A stretch of DNA of 63,707 nt from Rhodovastum atsumiense (GTDB lineage: Bacteria; Pseudomonadota; Alphaproteobacteria; Acetobacterales; Acetobacteraceae): NCBI GenBank assembly GCA_026225115.1, contig JAMFSE010000039.1:1-63707 (forward strand). Reading direction: 5' to 3'. The notes under the pieces were generated by a model. That model was not told the origin of the DNA. It made no database searches and worked only from the letters and a program-made list of their open reading frames with translations. Both the position numbers and the translations under genes were made by a program. This document shows, one piece after another, positions 42,089 through 51,518 of this stretch; positions within the stretch are counted from its first letter, which is position 1, and the number at the start of each line of letters is the position of its first letter.

Positions 42089-43669
42089 ATGCTGTACTTC
42101 ACCCGCGCTAGAACCATCGGCATCATGCTCCTCTGCGCGCTCGGTATTTTACTGAGCCTGCCGAACTTGGCCGCCCGGCCGAAATTCCTGCCGAGCTTCG
42201 TGCCCTGGACCCAGGTCCATCTGGGACTCGATCTGCGCGGCGGCAGTTATCTGCTGCTGCAGCTCGATTTCAATGCGGTGGTGAAGCAGGATCTGAACTC
42301 GCTGGTCGACCAGACCCGGCAGGCCATGCGGGGCGCCAGCCTCGGCTACACCGGCCTGCATGCGGACACCGCCAATAACAGCGTCGTCCTGCAGCTGCTG
42401 AGCCCGGCGGATGCACCCGCTGCCCAGACCGCGTTGGCCAAGCTTATTTCCTACGGCACCGGCAACGCCGGACCCAGCGTCGCCATCAACATCGCCCAGA
42501 GCGGCAGCGTCGCGATATCGATCCCGCAACAGGCGCTGGTCGCCCGCCGGTCGCAGGCGGTGGACCAGTCGATCACCATCATCCAGCGCCGGATCGACGG
42601 CTCCGGCGTGCTCAACCCCCAAATCGCCCGCCAGGGCGCCGACGAGATCGTCGTGCAGCTCCCCGGCGTCTCCGACCCCGAGCGGATCCGCACGCTCATC
42701 GGCACCACCGCGCATATGACCTTCCAGCTGGTGGACACCGCCGCGGATCCAAGTCAGCCGGTGCCGCTTGGCGATGAGATCCTGCCGATGCAGGATGATC
42801 CGAACCAGAAGCTGGTGGTGTTCTCGAACGTCTCGGTGGACGGCTCGGACCTCAACAACGCCACCGCCGGCACCGACCCACAGAGCGGCCAATGGGTCAT
42901 CAACTTCTCCCTCAACTCACTCGGCGCCCGTGAATTTTCCGATGTGACGACCGCCAATGTCGGCAAGCCCTTCGCCATCATCCTCGACGGCAAAATCATC
43001 ATGGCGCCGAATATCCGCGAGCCGATCACCGGCGGCTCCGGCCAGATCACCGGCAACTACACCGCCCAGCAGGCCACCGACCTCGCTTTGCTGCTGCGCG
43101 CCGGCGCCCTGCCCGCCCCGCTTAACATCATCGAAGAGCAAAGCGTCGGGCCGGAACTGGGAGCTGACGCCATCAAGGCCGGCGCTTTGTCGCTGGCCGT
43201 CGGCTTCCTGCTGGTGCTGATCTTCATGGCGACCTTCTACGGCTTGTTCGGCTGGTTCGCGAACATCGCGCTGGTCATGAACCTGGTCATCATGCTGGCC
43301 ATCCTATCCTTCCTCGGCGCCACCCTCACGCTGCCCGGCATGGCCGGCATCCTGCTCACCCTCGGCATGGCGGTGGACGCCAACGTGCTGATCAACGAAC
43401 GCGTGCGCGAAGAGGTGAAGGCCGGCCGCAAACCGCTGGCGGCGCTGGAAGCCGGCTATAAACGCGCCTACGGCACCATCATCGACAGTAACGTCACCAC
43501 ATTGCTGGCGCACGTGACCCTGTTCATCTTCGGCTCGCCGCCAGTGCGCGGCTTCGCCGTCACCATCTGCGTCGGCATCGTCACCACGCTATTCACGGCA
43601 ACCGTCCTGGTACGCCTGATCACCTCACGCTGGTACATCTCCCGCCGCCCCGCCACGCTGCCGGTATGA
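42089..43669 (+). CDS. secD: Protein translocase subunit SecD
   Basis: Proton-motive-force-driven accessory of the Sec translocon. 526 residues: first membrane segment (about 8-26), HLGLDLRGGSYLLLQLD at the start of the periplasmic domain, a large periplasmic P1 domain, and five further membrane segments after about residue 350 with GMAVDANVLINERVREE. The family C-terminal segment GFAVTICVGIVTTLFTA is present. yajC is not upstream here. Unusually, 160 nt holding a repeat element separate it from secF. Confidence 0.96.
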   Translation: MLYFTRARTIGIMLLCALGILLSLPNLAARPKFLPSFVPWTQVHLGLDLRGGSYLLLQLDFNAVVKQDLNSLVDQTRQAMRGASLGYTGLHADTANNSVVLQLLSPADAPAAQTALAKLISYGTGNAGPSVAINIAQSGSVAISIPQQALVARRSQAVDQSITIIQRRIDGSGVLNPQIARQGADEIVVQLPGVSDPERIRTLIGTTAHMTFQLVDTAADPSQPVPLGDEILPMQDDPNQKLVVFSNVSVDGSDLNNATAGTDPQSGQWVINFSLNSLGAREFSDVTTANVGKPFAIILDGKIIMAPNIREPITGGSGQITGNYTAQQATDLALLLRAGALPAPLNIIEEQSVGPELGADAIKAGALSLAVGFLLVLIFMATFYGLFGWFANIALVMNLVIMLAILSFLGATLTLPGMAGILLTLGMAVDANVLINERVREEVKAGRKPLAALEAGYKRAYGTIIDSNVTTLLAHVTLFIFGSPPVRGFAVTICVGIVTTLFTATVLVRLITSRWYISRRPATLPV

Positions 43670-43829
43670 GCAGCGAAGCAAGCCGTTCTTTTTTGAAAAA
43701 AAGAACCAAAAAACTCTTGGTACTCTGGGCCATGGGCTGTCTCCGCGCCAACGCCCATGCCCCAGCATCCAAAAGTCTTTTTGCTTCTTTTTCTTCAGAA
43801 AAAGAAGTTCTTCTCCTGAAGGCCTTTTC
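43670..43829. repeat. Two-hairpin dispersed intergenic element, copy E6 (between secD and secF)
   Basis: Left hairpin arms 43685-43694 and 43697-43706 (10 bp, loop GA). The central palindrome contains GGGCCATGGGC ... GCCCATGCCCC. Right hairpin arms 43784-43794 and 43797-43807 (11 bp, loop TC). The right arm ends 22 nt before the secF start. Between two genes that must be made together this is an odd place for a terminator-like element. Confidence 0.85.
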
Positions 43830-44765
43830 ATGAACTTTCTGATGAAACCGATGTTCCGTTTCGTGCCGGATGGCACGCGGATCCGCTTTATGAACGGCCG
43901 CTTTGCCGGGCTGATCATCTCCGCGGTGCTTTCCTCCGCCTCGATCATCCTGTTCTTTTATCCAGGCCTCAATCTCGGGCTGGATTTCCGGGGCGGCGTG
44001 GTGCTGCAGATCGAGACGCCGCAAAAGGCCGATTTCGCGGCCTTGCGATCGGCTTTGGCGCAGGCCGGTTTGAGCGGCGCCGGGTTGCAGAGTTTCGGCA
44101 CCGGTGCCACCGCCGATCACGGCGTGCTGATCAGCCTGGAGAGCCGGCAGAACGCCGCGCAAACGCAGACCACCATTACCGAAGTGGAAACCGCGCTTAA
44201 CGCCGCCGCGCCGGGTGCGAAGATCCTCAGCACGCAGGCGATCGGCGCCTCGGTCTCCGACCAATTATTCACCCAGGGCCTGGAGGCACTGGGCCTGAGC
44301 TTCGTGATGATCCTCGCCTATATCTGGTTCCGTTTCGAATGGCAGTTCGCCGTCGGCGCGGTGAGCACCTTGCTGCTCGACACCACCAAGACCATCGGCT
44401 TCATGGTCGTCACCCGCATTCCGTTCGACCTGGTGACGATCGCCGCCATCCTGACCGTGATCGGCTACTCCACCAACGACAAGGTGGTTGTGTACGACCG
44501 GATGCGTGAGAACCTACGTAAGTATAAATCGATGCCGCTCCGCGACCTCATCGATCTTTCGATCAACGAGACGCTGAACCGTACGCTCGGCACTTCAAGC
44601 ACGGTGTTTTTGGCGGCATTACCGCTGGCCTTGTTCGGCGGCTCGGCTTTGGGGTATTTTGCCTGGATCATGCTGTTCGGCATCGTCGTCGGCACCTCGT
44701 CCTCGATTTTCATCGCCGCGCCGATTCTGCTTTTTCTCAGCAAACATCTCCGCCGTTCCGGCTAG
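43830..44765 (+). CDS. secF: Protein translocase subunit SecF
   Basis: 311 residues with six membrane segments. LNLGLDFRGGVVLQIE follows the first one and GYSTNDKVVVYDRMRENLR is the family motif in the fourth-fifth segment region. Works with SecD to pull preproteins across the inner membrane. Starts with ATG after a CTCCTGAAGG site in the tail of the E6 element. Confidence 0.96.
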   Translation: MNFLMKPMFRFVPDGTRIRFMNGRFAGLIISAVLSSASIILFFYPGLNLGLDFRGGVVLQIETPQKADFAALRSALAQAGLSGAGLQSFGTGATADHGVLISLESRQNAAQTQTTITEVETALNAAAPGAKILSTQAIGASVSDQLFTQGLEALGLSFVMILAYIWFRFEWQFAVGAVSTLLLDTTKTIGFMVVTRIPFDLVTIAAILTVIGYSTNDKVVVYDRMRENLRKYKSMPLRDLIDLSINETLNRTLGTSSTVFLAALPLALFGGSALGYFAWIMLFGIVVGTSSSIFIAAPILLFLSKHLRRSG

Positions 44766-44770
44766 CACAT

Positions 44771-44860
44771 CGGCGCCGCGATATGGCGCCGCCTGCAATC
44801 GGGCATCCGGCCGTTTTGCGGCATCAATGCTGCGATAAACGAACGGCCGCAAAAGCGGCC
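44771..44860. terminator. Hairpins between secF and the MFS gene
   Basis: Stem CGGCGCC (44771-44777) with GGCGCCG (44785-44791) begins 6 nt after the secF stop. A second, larger imperfect stem pairs 44809-44822 with 44845-44860 (GGCCG...TTTTGCGGC and GGCCGCAAAAGCGGCC), just before the GGAGG site of the MFS gene. One may be a weak terminator and the other may affect MFS translation. No T-tract. Confidence 0.4.
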
Positions 44861-44871
44861 TGGAGGAAACC

Positions 44872-46095
44872 ATGCCGCAACGGGACACAGCCGTGTCAGC
44901 CGATCGGAATCAACCCGGCGCCGGGCGGATGGCCGTTATCGCTTTCATCAATGCCAACCTCACCTATGCCTGCATTTTTGGTACCTTCAGTGTGCTTCTC
45001 GCCCCGGTGCAGGCACGGCTGCTGGTCGGCCCGGAACTGAGCACGCTGGGGCTGCCCGCGGCGATGCTTAGCCTCGCCATCTGTGCGCCGGTGGCCGGTG
45101 CGCTGGCCGCACGATTTTCACTCCGTCTCATCATGCTGCTGGGCTCGCTGCTCAGCATTGCCGGTTTTTTCCTCCTGGCCGTGTCGGATAATTTTAGGAT
45201 TTACTTGATAGCGTATGGACTGTTGATCGGACCCGGTGCTGCAATTGCGCTGGTATTGTCGGGAAGCCTGGTCACGCGCTGGTTCACGGTCAATCGCGGC
45301 AAGGCATTGGGCTTTGTTGCCATGCCGCTGGTCATTACCGTCATGCCGCTGGTGACCGTCTGGATGTTGCAGAAACACGGCCTGCCGCAAACCTATTTTC
45401 TATTGGCAGGAATGGCCGCCGCCAGCTTCCTCGCCAATCTGTTCATTATCGATAAGCCGCCGGCCTATGACCCGGATGCGGAAGAACCCGATGCCGCTTT
45501 GGGCATGAGCATGAAGCAGTTAATAAGCGCGCCCCGCTTCTGGGCGCTGCTGGTCGCCTATTTTGCCTCCTCCACCGGTGCGATCATCCTGGGTACGCAT
45601 TTGATGCCGATGGCACGGAGCTGGGGTTGGACGCCGGAGATGGGGGCAAGCCTGCTCACCATTTGCAGCCTGATGGGCATTGCCGGCACCCTGTTCTACG
45701 GCTGGGTGGTCGACCGCCTGGGCGGCGCCGTTTCGATCTCGCTTCTGGTCCTTATCCCGGCTGTCCTCTGGGCGCTGCTCCTGCTGCATCCGCCCTTCAT
45801 CGTTACCGCCGCACTCATCGGACTTAGCGGACTGAACGCCGCGGGGGCCGTACCGGTGTTGAGCTACGCGCTCTCGGAGACTTTCGGGCGCGAAAGCTTC
45901 GGCCGCGCCTATGGGCTGGCCAATCTGTTCGGTCTGCCGTTTGCGGTGCTCGGCGTACCCGCGACCGCGGTGGTATACACCCATACCGGCTCCTATAGCG
46001 CGGTGATTGCCATCGAAGCGCTGTTCATGGGCATTACCGGGCTGGTCGCGCTCGCCGCCCGGCTGCCGCGCGCTCCCATAGCCGCCGCGGCGTAA
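44872..46095 (+). CDS. Major facilitator superfamily transporter
   Basis: 407 residues, twelve predicted membrane segments with a cytoplasmic central loop (about 195-220, DPDAEEPDAALGMSMKQL). It looks like the oxalate/formate antiporter or monocarboxylate-type branch: IAYGLLIGPGAAIALVLSGS and FTVNRGKALGFVAMPL are typical of that group. Substrate not determinable. GGAGG lies 6 nt ahead of the start at 44872. Downstream is a short AT-rich gap with TATAAT at 46181-46186 before the next gene. Confidence 0.85.
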   Translation: MPQRDTAVSADRNQPGAGRMAVIAFINANLTYACIFGTFSVLLAPVQARLLVGPELSTLGLPAAMLSLAICAPVAGALAARFSLRLIMLLGSLLSIAGFFLLAVSDNFRIYLIAYGLLIGPGAAIALVLSGSLVTRWFTVNRGKALGFVAMPLVITVMPLVTVWMLQKHGLPQTYFLLAGMAAASFLANLFIIDKPPAYDPDAEEPDAALGMSMKQLISAPRFWALLVAYFASSTGAIILGTHLMPMARSWGWTPEMGASLLTICSLMGIAGTLFYGWVVDRLGGAVSISLLVLIPAVLWALLLLHPPFIVTAALIGLSGLNAAGAVPVLSYALSETFGRESFGRAYGLANLFGLPFAVLGVPATAVVYTHTGSYSAVIAIEALFMGITGLVALAARLPRAPIAAAA

Positions 46096-46206
46096 CCGAA
46101 ACCGGTCGAGCCCGGCGAAGATTAATAAAAAATTGTTGTAAAATTTCGTGATTTTTCCAGAATGAATTTGTTGCGGTCCTTATAATTCTCTCTGTAGAGA
46201 TGGCAC

Positions 46207-48102
46207 ATGCCGGGCACCACCACATCCCCGTTGTCAACGACCACCCCTGGTCTGGTGGATTGCCGGGATGCGGTGTTGGAAGCCGCCGCCTTCAGCACCA
46301 ATTTATGGCTCAGCTACCTGATCGTGCTGCTCTACTGGCTGGTCGCCGCCGCCGGCGTCACCCAGAAGGATTTATTCCTCGAGGACACCGTCCAACTACC
46401 GCTGCTGGGCGTGCCGATGCCGCTGCAGGGGTTTTTCTGGCTCAGCCCGATTTTGTTCGTCATCATCCACACCTACATCCTGCTGCATTTCAGCCTGCTG
46501 GGCGAGAAGGCCGGCATCTTCAATCTGCAGCTGCTCGAGCAAGTTCCAAACCATCTGGACCAGCAGCAAATAAGGCGCCAGCTGCCGAATAACATCTTCG
46601 TATATTTCCTGGCCGGCCCTGACGAATCCCGGACAGGCGTGTTCGGCATCCTGTTGCGGGCGGTGGCCTGGATCAGCCTGGTGATCGGGCCGGTTTGCCT
46701 TTTGATGTTCTTCCAATTGCAATTCCTGCCGTTTCACGCCGCCTGGATCACCTGGCTGCAACGCGTCACGGTGCTGCTGGACCTGGCGCTGATCTGGAAA
46801 CTATGGCCAACGATCGTTCATGGCGGCATGATCGGACAGCGCGGCTACGGCCGCGGACTGACAAGGACGCTGCTGGCGGTATTTACCGCGATTGCACTGG
46901 GGATGATTTTTATCGTCGCCACCTTTCCCGGCGAATGGCTCGAAGCCTATGTCTGGAATCGCGAGCCGTTTTCCTGGGTACGAAATCAGATTGTGCATGG
47001 CCCGGTCAACATGGCCAGCGGCAAGCGCTCCAGCCTGTGGACGGATACGATCGTGTTGACGAATTTCGATGCGATCGACCATTCGAAATTTTCCTCCGAT
47101 GCGGCGTTCGAAGATGTGCAGTCCACCTACGCAATCCGCGGACGGGATCTACAATTCGCCCAGTTCGTGAACGACAATTTCCGCAAAGTGGATTTCACCG
47201 GTTCGGACCTGACCTACGCGGTGTTCAATCAATCCGACCTTCGGGAAGCGCGGTTTGGATGTACGTCCGATTTGAATGCCTGGACGATCCCGCAGGCGGC
47301 ACCTACCGTAAGCGCAGCCCAAGCGCCCCCGGCAACGCCGATCTCAGGGTCCGCGCAGGAGTCGGCGCCTATTTGCACCAATTTGCCGCACGCATCCTTC
47401 TTTCGCGCCCGGCTTCAGGGCGCGGTCTTCGACCGGGCAAATTTGCAGGATGCTTCGTTTGCGGGCGCCAGCCTGCAGGCAACGTCTTTTCTGGGTGCGC
47501 ATCTTGAAGGCGCAAATTTGCAAGGCGCGTCGCTGCAAGATGCGTTTCTGGCCTCCGCGGATTTAGATTCCACAAACCTGAGAGGGGCCTGGCTTCAGAC
47601 CGCGAGATTGGTTACCACCCGTCTTAATAATGCTGATCTGACCGGCGCGCATCTGCAATATGCGATCCTGAATAGAGTACAGCTTCAGCACGCTCTACTC
47701 GACGGCGCCGGCCTGCAGGGCGCAAGCCTGGGTCCGGCGGACCTCACCGGTGCTACGATAGGCAGCGCCCAGTTCAGTAGCGGTTCGTTCACCGGTATTA
47801 ATCCAAAGGAGATGCTGATTGATCTACAGCGCGCCTTTCCCGGCAACCCGCCAACGCGGCAGGAACACGAGGCTCAGGAAATGCAATATTGGCAAATGAT
47901 AGGCTGCCAGGGCGATGGCGGACCCTTCGTGATCAGAGACATGATCGCCCAGATAAACATAGCGCAGAATGTGGCGCCTGGAACGCCGGCGCAGGCTAAG
48001 CTCGCAACCGCATTCCTGCAGCCGAATTGCCAGGGCAACAACGGACTGACACCGCTGGAACAGGCCGAATTACGGGCGCTCAGTGTTTATCAGGCGCAAT
48101 AA
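46207..48102 (+). CDS. Polytopic membrane protein with pentapeptide repeats
   Basis: 631 residues in two parts. The N-terminal part has four or five membrane segments (about 33-52, 76-98, 148-172, 178-196, 218-242). The C-terminal part, about 295-540, is a right-handed quadrilateral beta-helix of A(D/N)LxX repeats, such as ANLQGASLQDAFLASADL and NADLTGAHLQYAILNRVQL, interrupted near residues 355-400 by a Pro/Ala linker with Cys. The last 90 residues are helical. The function is unknown; pentapeptide domains are protein-interaction surfaces. Overlaps the next gene by 20 nt. Confidence 0.82.
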   Translation: MPGTTTSPLSTTTPGLVDCRDAVLEAAAFSTNLWLSYLIVLLYWLVAAAGVTQKDLFLEDTVQLPLLGVPMPLQGFFWLSPILFVIIHTYILLHFSLLGEKAGIFNLQLLEQVPNHLDQQQIRRQLPNNIFVYFLAGPDESRTGVFGILLRAVAWISLVIGPVCLLMFFQLQFLPFHAAWITWLQRVTVLLDLALIWKLWPTIVHGGMIGQRGYGRGLTRTLLAVFTAIALGMIFIVATFPGEWLEAYVWNREPFSWVRNQIVHGPVNMASGKRSSLWTDTIVLTNFDAIDHSKFSSDAAFEDVQSTYAIRGRDLQFAQFVNDNFRKVDFTGSDLTYAVFNQSDLREARFGCTSDLNAWTIPQAAPTVSAAQAPPATPISGSAQESAPICTNLPHASFFRARLQGAVFDRANLQDASFAGASLQATSFLGAHLEGANLQGASLQDAFLASADLDSTNLRGAWLQTARLVTTRLNNADLTGAHLQYAILNRVQLQHALLDGAGLQGASLGPADLTGATIGSAQFSSGSFTGINPKEMLIDLQRAFPGNPPTRQEHEAQEMQYWQMIGCQGDGGPFVIRDMIAQINIAQNVAPGTPAQAKLATAFLQPNCQGNNGLTPLEQAELRALSVYQAQ

Positions 48103-48367
48103 TGGCTGGCCGCGCCAGGTGGGCCGCCGCTTCAGGCGGGCGCTGGCCTTGCTGCTCCTGGTACTGGCACCGGCTGGCGCAGCACAGGCGATGTGGATGA
48201 TAGGCGGGGTGCCTTACAGCAACATATGCCGGCCCAATCCGAAACCGGGGGATACCGCCGCTCCGGATCCCAAAGATAAATATATCTTCGACCCGCAATT
48301 CTCCCAGCCGGTTGGAACCGCCTGCACCATGCAGGACGGCCGGCCCGGGACGATCTCACCCAGTTGA
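48083..48367 (+). CDS. Small secreted protein with signal peptide
   Basis: 94 residues. A basic start (RRNNGWPRQVGRRFRR) precedes a hydrophobic stretch ALALLLLVLAPAG and a likely cleavage site after AAQA; the mature part is about 58 residues with two cysteines (SNICRPNPK and GTACTMQDG) that could form one disulfide in the periplasm. No family recognised. It overlaps the end of the pentapeptide gene by 20 nt and presumably shares its transcript. Confidence 0.7.
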   Translation: MFIRRNNGWPRQVGRRFRRALALLLLVLAPAGAAQAMWMIGGVPYSNICRPNPKPGDTAAPDPKDKYIFDPQFSQPVGTACTMQDGRPGTISPS

Positions 48368-48377
48368 CAAGCGCCAG

Positions 48378-48812
48378 CTAATTAAACGCGCCGGCCGGGA
48401 CGGAATTTCCCTTGGTCTGCATGCATTGCGCATAAGCAATATCGTAGCTCCGCTGCACCGATTGCGCGTTCTGGCTGTTCTGGCGGGATTTTCGAACCGA
48501 CCCCCCGACCAGCCCCACACCGGCACCGATTGCCGCACCCTTGCCGGCATTGCCGCCTGCCGCGCCGAACAACGCGCCGGCCGCCGTGCCGCGGACCGTG
48601 CTTTTCGCCACCGTGCCGTTGGGGCTGGCCGCGGCCTGTGCCGCCTCGGAAGTCTGGCTCTGGGCAAAGGAAAGGCAGGCAGCATCGTCATTCTGGAACT
48701 GCGCCAGGCTCTTGCCCGGGCCGGGCATGACCGCAATGGACGGTGCGGCCGTCGCAAGGCCGGGAAGAGCGCCCAGCAGTAGCATCGCAATCGTTGGCCA
48801 GGTGGCACGCAT
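48378..48812 (-). CDS. Glycine-zipper family exported protein
   Basis: 144 residues. Signal peptide of about 22 residues (MRATWPTIAMLLLGALPGLATA), a conserved FQNDDAACLSFAQSQT helix, then a glycine zipper GTAAGALFGAAGGNAGKGAAIG and AGVGLVGGSVRKS, and a C-terminal helix with SYDIAYAQCMQTKGN. The two conserved cysteines probably pair. Such proteins sit in the envelope; function unknown. Convergent with the secreted protein gene at 48367. Confidence 0.8.
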   Translation of the reverse strand: MRATWPTIAMLLLGALPGLATAAPSIAVMPGPGKSLAQFQNDDAACLSFAQSQTSEAAQAAASPNGTVAKSTVRGTAAGALFGAAGGNAGKGAAIGAGVGLVGGSVRKSRQNSQNAQSVQRSYDIAYAQCMQTKGNSVPAGAFN

Positions 48813-48877
48813 GGAGAAACCCCTTCGTCGGATTGTGTATTATGGCCGATGATTTTCCAACCTTCGGAGATCGGCGT

Positions 48878-49837
48878 TCAGTCTGCTTTGCTGAATATCC
48901 GCAGCGCGTCCTGCTCGTGTTTTTTCCAATACGCCATTCGGATGGCGTTGATATCGCCGCCGCTGTCCAGATCGGCCGCCTCGCCATCCTCAGCCGCGGC
49001 CTCATGGCGCGCCTTCGAATCCGCCTGTTCCTTGACGAAGCCTTCCGCTTCCAGCTTCAGCAGATGCGCCAGCACATTGCGCTCCGCCGCGACCTTGAGG
49101 TTCAAGTCGGTCTTTGCGTAGAGCGTCGTGGCGATGTCGCGAATCGATGCCGGACCGGCTTTAAGCTGGCCCAGAATGGCGGCCTCGCGCATCTTCCGAT
49201 GCGTCAGCAATTCTTCAACCGACGGCAGCGGATTAGGGTCAACCGGGCCGTGCGCCGGCAAATACAGGCCTTCGGGCCGCGGCAGCAGAAGTTCCAGCGA
49301 ATTGTAATAGGCCCGCATATTGCCGTGCGGCGGATCGACGATGGAGGAGGACCAGGACATCACATGGTCGCCGCTGAACAATAGCCTGCCGGTGCCCGGC
49401 GCCTCATAGGCAAAGCACAGATGGTCCGGCGCATGGCCGGGGGTGAACACGGCCTTCAGCCCGGCGACCTCGCCGCCATCATCCAGGGTCTCATCGGCGG
49501 TGAAACCGCTCGGCGAGCCGCTGGTCAGATACCCCCAGGCCGGCGCGCCGGTGGCTTGCCGCATCGCCTTGGTGGCCCCGTGATGATCGGCATGGGCATG
49601 GGTCAAAACCAGCCGGGCGATCGGGGTTTTGCCGGCGGCGCGCAACACATCGGCCACATGCACGGCATCGTCCGGTCCGGGATCAATGACGGTAAGGCCG
49701 TCATCGCCTTCGATCAAATAGGTATTCGTGCCATGATAGGTCATGACGCTGGGATTTCTCGCGACGACCCGCCGGATGCCCGGCAGCACGTCCAACGCGA
49801 CACCCCGGGGCGGTTCGGGCTCGGTTAAAAATGTCAT
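48878..49837 (-). CDS. Metallo-beta-lactamase fold hydrolase (LACTB2-like)
   Basis: 319 residues. GTNTYLIEGDDGLTVIDPGPDD, the zinc motif THAHADHHGATKAM, FTPGHAPDHLCFAYE and FSGDHVMSWSSSIVDPPHGN follow the order of the MBL fold; a winged-helix-like C-terminus (about 215-290) matches the LACTB2-type family, whose human member is an endoribonuclease. Substrate here unknown. Single gene with its start near 49837, facing the glycine-zipper gene. Confidence 0.88.
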   Translation of the reverse strand: MTFLTEPEPPRGVALDVLPGIRRVVARNPSVMTYHGTNTYLIEGDDGLTVIDPGPDDAVHVADVLRAAGKTPIARLVLTHAHADHHGATKAMRQATGAPAWGYLTSGSPSGFTADETLDDGGEVAGLKAVFTPGHAPDHLCFAYEAPGTGRLLFSGDHVMSWSSSIVDPPHGNMRAYYNSLELLLPRPEGLYLPAHGPVDPNPLPSVEELLTHRKMREAAILGQLKAGPASIRDIATTLYAKTDLNLKVAAERNVLAHLLKLEAEGFVKEQADSKARHEAAAEDGEAADLDSGGDINAIRMAYWKKHEQDALRIFSKAD

Positions 49838-49892
49838 GCCCCATCATGCCGTCAGCCGCGGCGCGATGTAAACGGGGCTGGCTCTCTGCTGA

Positions 49893-50054
49893 CTAGCCGA
49901 AATGGTATAGCAAGGTCAGCACCGCGAAGACGCTCGCGCCGCAGGCCAGCCCGAGCAAAGCGCTGCCAAATCCCATTCCCTGCGGGGTTCGGCGGGAAGC
50001 TTTCCGGTTGCGCATACGCAGGCGATCAAAACTATCAAAATCTTTTGTTTTCAT
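49893..50054 (-). CDS. Small single-pass membrane protein, 53 residues
   Basis: From the ATG at 50054 the frame reads a basic cytoplasmic part (MKTKDFDSFDRLRMRNRKAS) and one membrane segment (GSALLGLACGASVFAVLTLLY, read as two pieces around the Cys), ending at TAG at 49893-49895. A short, positively charged then hydrophobic layout is typical of real small membrane proteins. No homologue is recognised. The upstream DNA is AT-rich and could hold its promoter. Confidence 0.5.
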   Translation of the reverse strand: MKTKDFDSFDRLRMRNRKASRRTPQGMGFGSALLGLACGASVFAVLTLLYHFG

Positions 50055-50246
50055 TGCTTTATATCCCGAATTTCATGATTATCACAAATCACGTTCATGG
50101 ATTTTGGCTCAGTTTCCGTGGCTATATTGCGCCCAAACCAATTTGAATTGCAATAAAAACCGACTCGAGGCGAATCGGTGGCGGCAAGTTGGCGCTGGGT
50201 TTGAGCTGGGTTTGCACGGGGCTCGGTGCCGGGATAAGCCAGAGCC

Positions 50247-51518
50247 ATGCCAGCACCTCCCGCCGATCTAGCTGACCCCGACATCCTCCTCCGCAAATCA
50301 CTATTCCGCCATCGGGCATTCGCCACCGGACTTCTGGTCCTGATGGCGGCGCTGGCGGTCACCGGATATTTGCTGCCCTTCACCCCATGGGTTGGGCTGC
50401 TGCGGGATTCCGCCAAGGCTGGCTTCATCGGCGGCGTGGCTGACTGGTTTGCCGTCACCGCCTTATTCCGCCATCCGCTGGGGCTGCCGATCCCGCATAC
50501 CGCCATCCTGCCGGCGCAGAAGGAGCGCCTGGGCGCCGCCTTGGGCCGGTTCGTGGCCACCCATGTGTTCACCGAGGCGGATGTGCGGCGTTTCCTGGAT
50601 AATCTGGACAGCCCCGGCATTCTGCAGCGCTTCCTGGCCGACCCTGCCGCCACCCAGCCTGCCGCCGCCGCATTGGCCGGCATGCTGCCAAGGTTGCTGG
50701 CCAGCATCGAGGACGGCCGCGCCCGCCGCCTGCTCGCCCGCTTCCTGCCGCGGCTGATCGGCGGCCAGGCATCGGGCATTATCGTTGCCCGCGCCTTGAG
50801 CGGGCTGGTGGAAGGCGGCCGGCACCAGGAAGTTTTTTCTTTTATCCTCAATCAGTTGAAGGATACCCTTGCGGCCCGGGAGGAGGTTTTGCGCGAGGCG
50901 ATCAAGGAGCGCGTCAAGGAACAGGGCGGCCGGCTGGTCGGCTGGGCCGTCGGCGCCTCGGTCGCCCGCCGGGTCATTGCCGGAGTGAACCTCGAACTCG
51001 ACCGGATCAGCCCGGATAGCTCGGAGATGCGTGACGCCTTCGACGAATGGGCGCGCCGCGAAATCACCCGCATGGAAACCGACCCCGCGCGCGCCGCCGA
51101 GCTTGGACAGGCGCTGAAGGGGGTGCTGGCGCATGAGACGGTCAAGGCTTGGGCTTGGGATGTATGGTCGCGGCTGCGCCGGGCATTGGAGCAGGACGCG
51201 ATTCGCCCGCATGGCCGCACCGTCATCGTCATCGAGGATACGCTGCGCGGTCTAGGCAATGCGTTGGCCAAGGATGAGGCGGCCCGCGCCCGGGTGAATG
51301 CGGCGGTCCAATCCGTGGTGCTGAACGTGCTGCCGGCGGCGCAGGCCGAGCTCTCCGGCTTTATCAGCCGCGTCATTGGCCAATGGGACGCCGCAACCAT
51401 TACCGACAAATTGGAACTGCGGGTCGGCAAGGACCTGCAATACATCCGCGTCAACGGCACCCTGGTCGGCTTCGTCCTGGGTGCTGCTATTTACGGGGTT
51501 CTGCAGCTGGTGAAATAG
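50247..51518 (+). CDS. DUF445 family membrane protein
   Basis: 423 residues. Early hydrophobic segment (LLVLMAALAVTGYLLPFTPWVG), then GFIGGVADWFAVTALFRHPLGLPIPHTAI, the classic DUF445/YjiN signature, and long amphipathic helices, with a final hydrophobic stretch (LVGFVLGAAIYGVLQLV) at the C-terminus. E. coli YjiN is related. Function unknown. The start ATG lies in CATGCCAGCACC; the upstream area has no obvious ribosome site. Confidence 0.9.
   Translation: MPAPPADLADPDILLRKSLFRHRAFATGLLVLMAALAVTGYLLPFTPWVGLLRDSAKAGFIGGVADWFAVTALFRHPLGLPIPHTAILPAQKERLGAALGRFVATHVFTEADVRRFLDNLDSPGILQRFLADPAATQPAAAALAGMLPRLLASIEDGRARRLLARFLPRLIGGQASGIIVARALSGLVEGGRHQEVFSFILNQLKDTLAAREEVLREAIKERVKEQGGRLVGWAVGASVARRVIAGVNLELDRISPDSSEMRDAFDEWARREITRMETDPARAAELGQALKGVLAHETVKAWAWDVWSRLRRALEQDAIRPHGRTVIVIEDTLRGLGNALAKDEAARARVNAAVQSVVLNVLPAAQAELSGFISRVIGQWDAATITDKLELRVGKDLQYIRVNGTLVGFVLGAAIYGVLQLVK

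Noticed and set aside
46141-46206. Sigma-70 promoter with TATAAT at 46181-46186
   Set aside because: Good -10, but no -35 at 16-18 nt spacing, so not called as a promoter feature.
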